Notes under the pieces: generated by a model
What the model saw: the letters and a program-made list of their open reading frames with translations, nothing else
What the model was told of the DNA's origin: nothing
Database searches by the model: none
NCBI RefSeq assembly: GCF_002726155.1
Contig: NZ_PBSH01000006.1
Location: 1-64,000, forward strand
Origin: Alcanivorax sp.
GTDB taxonomy: Bacteria; Pseudomonadota; Gammaproteobacteria; Pseudomonadales; Alcanivoracaceae
DNA: 64,000 nucleotides
Direction of reading: 5' to 3'
In this document: in pieces, positions 63,871 to 64,000 of the stretch
Numbering within the stretch: position 1 is the stretch's first letter
Layout of the letters: each line of letters begins with the position of its first letter
Program-made: the position numbers and the translations under genes

Positions 63871-64000
63871 TTACCGCGTCTTTTTCTTCAACTGTTCGAT
63901 GGCACGCAGCTGTGCAACGGCTTCTGCCAGAGTGGCGGCGGCACGGGAGTAATCCATTTCGGAACTCTTGCCTTCCAGCGCTTCTTTGGCACGGGCCTTG
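63871..64000 (-). CDS. atpC: ATP synthase epsilon subunit (3' end only)
   Basis: The last 42 codons of a gene running off the window. They read KARAKEALEGKSSEMDYSRA and end AIEQLKKKTR, the helical hairpin at the end of the F1 epsilon subunit. With glmU and glmS following, this is the end of the F-type ATP synthase operon. Epsilon couples rotation and inhibits ATP hydrolysis. Confidence 0.88.
   Translation of the reverse strand, partial: KARAKEALEGKSSEMDYSRAAATLAEAVAQLRAIEQLKKKTR

Overview
The window looks like chromosomal DNA of a GC-rich marine gammaproteobacterium of the Alcanivorax type. Reasons: the atpC-glmU-glmS order at the right edge, a full pst-phoU operon with enlarged PstA/PstC permeases, many lipid and acyl-CoA enzymes (two hot-dog thioesterases, an acyl-CoA ligase, a one-chain acyl-CoA carboxylase, a desaturase) and intergenic repeat arrays of a kind I associate with oil-degrading marine genomes. 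The genus is an inference. I saw no rRNA, tRNA, CRISPR array, complete insertion sequence or prophage.

Layout. 0-5.8 kb: phosphate uptake operon pstS-pstC-pstA-pstB-phoU (minus strand) with a good Pho box. 5.8-8.2 kb: two membrane subunits of a TRAP transporter and a YciA-type thioesterase. 8.2-16.1 kb: a catabolic or nitrogen-scavenging cluster: MetX-like hydrolase, type III glutamine-synthetase-like ligase, TetR regulator, NitT/TauT-type ABC transporter, membrane di-iron desaturase/hydroxylase-like protein and a TIM-barrel protein, with a strong palindrome in the divergent hydrolase/ligase promoter. 16.3-17.5 kb: a TakP-like TRAP binding protein that may serve the distant TRAP membrane pair. 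17.6-23 kb: uvrD and a PAS-GGDEF-EAL protein. 23-31 kb: hypothetical protein, di-iron-like hydrolase, YbiO-like channel, hydrolase-SDR fusion and MerR regulator. 31-43 kb: penicillin-acylase lipoprotein, quinone oxidoreductase, large delta-60 surface protein with a GlyGly-CTERM tail, thioesterase, acyl-CoA ligase and phospholipase D. 43.5-49.6 kb: exported proteins acting on nucleotides, nucleic acids or damaged protein (OB-fold protein, CpdB, periplasmic DNA ligase, MsrAB). 49.7-55.5 kb: DUF808, NhaC antiporter and acyl-CoA carboxylase. 55.7-60.4 kb: an accessory, AT-richer stretch with a frameshifted SDR, a poorly started hypothetical gene, an integron-type gene cassette with a convincing attC site, a RusA-like nuclease and an RDD protein. 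60.5-64 kb: glmS, glmU and the end of atpC.

The best candidates for something undescribed are: (1) the ligase/oxygenase-like/ABC cluster at 8.2-16.1 kb, which resembles the logic of gamma-glutamylation amine pathways; (2) a family of intergenic elements made of degenerate 7-bp units, often in inverted pairs, found at nine places; (3) an attC-bounded cassette at about 58.67-59.65 kb with no integrase in view, coding for an unrecognised coiled-coil protein next to a stand-alone RusA-like nuclease.
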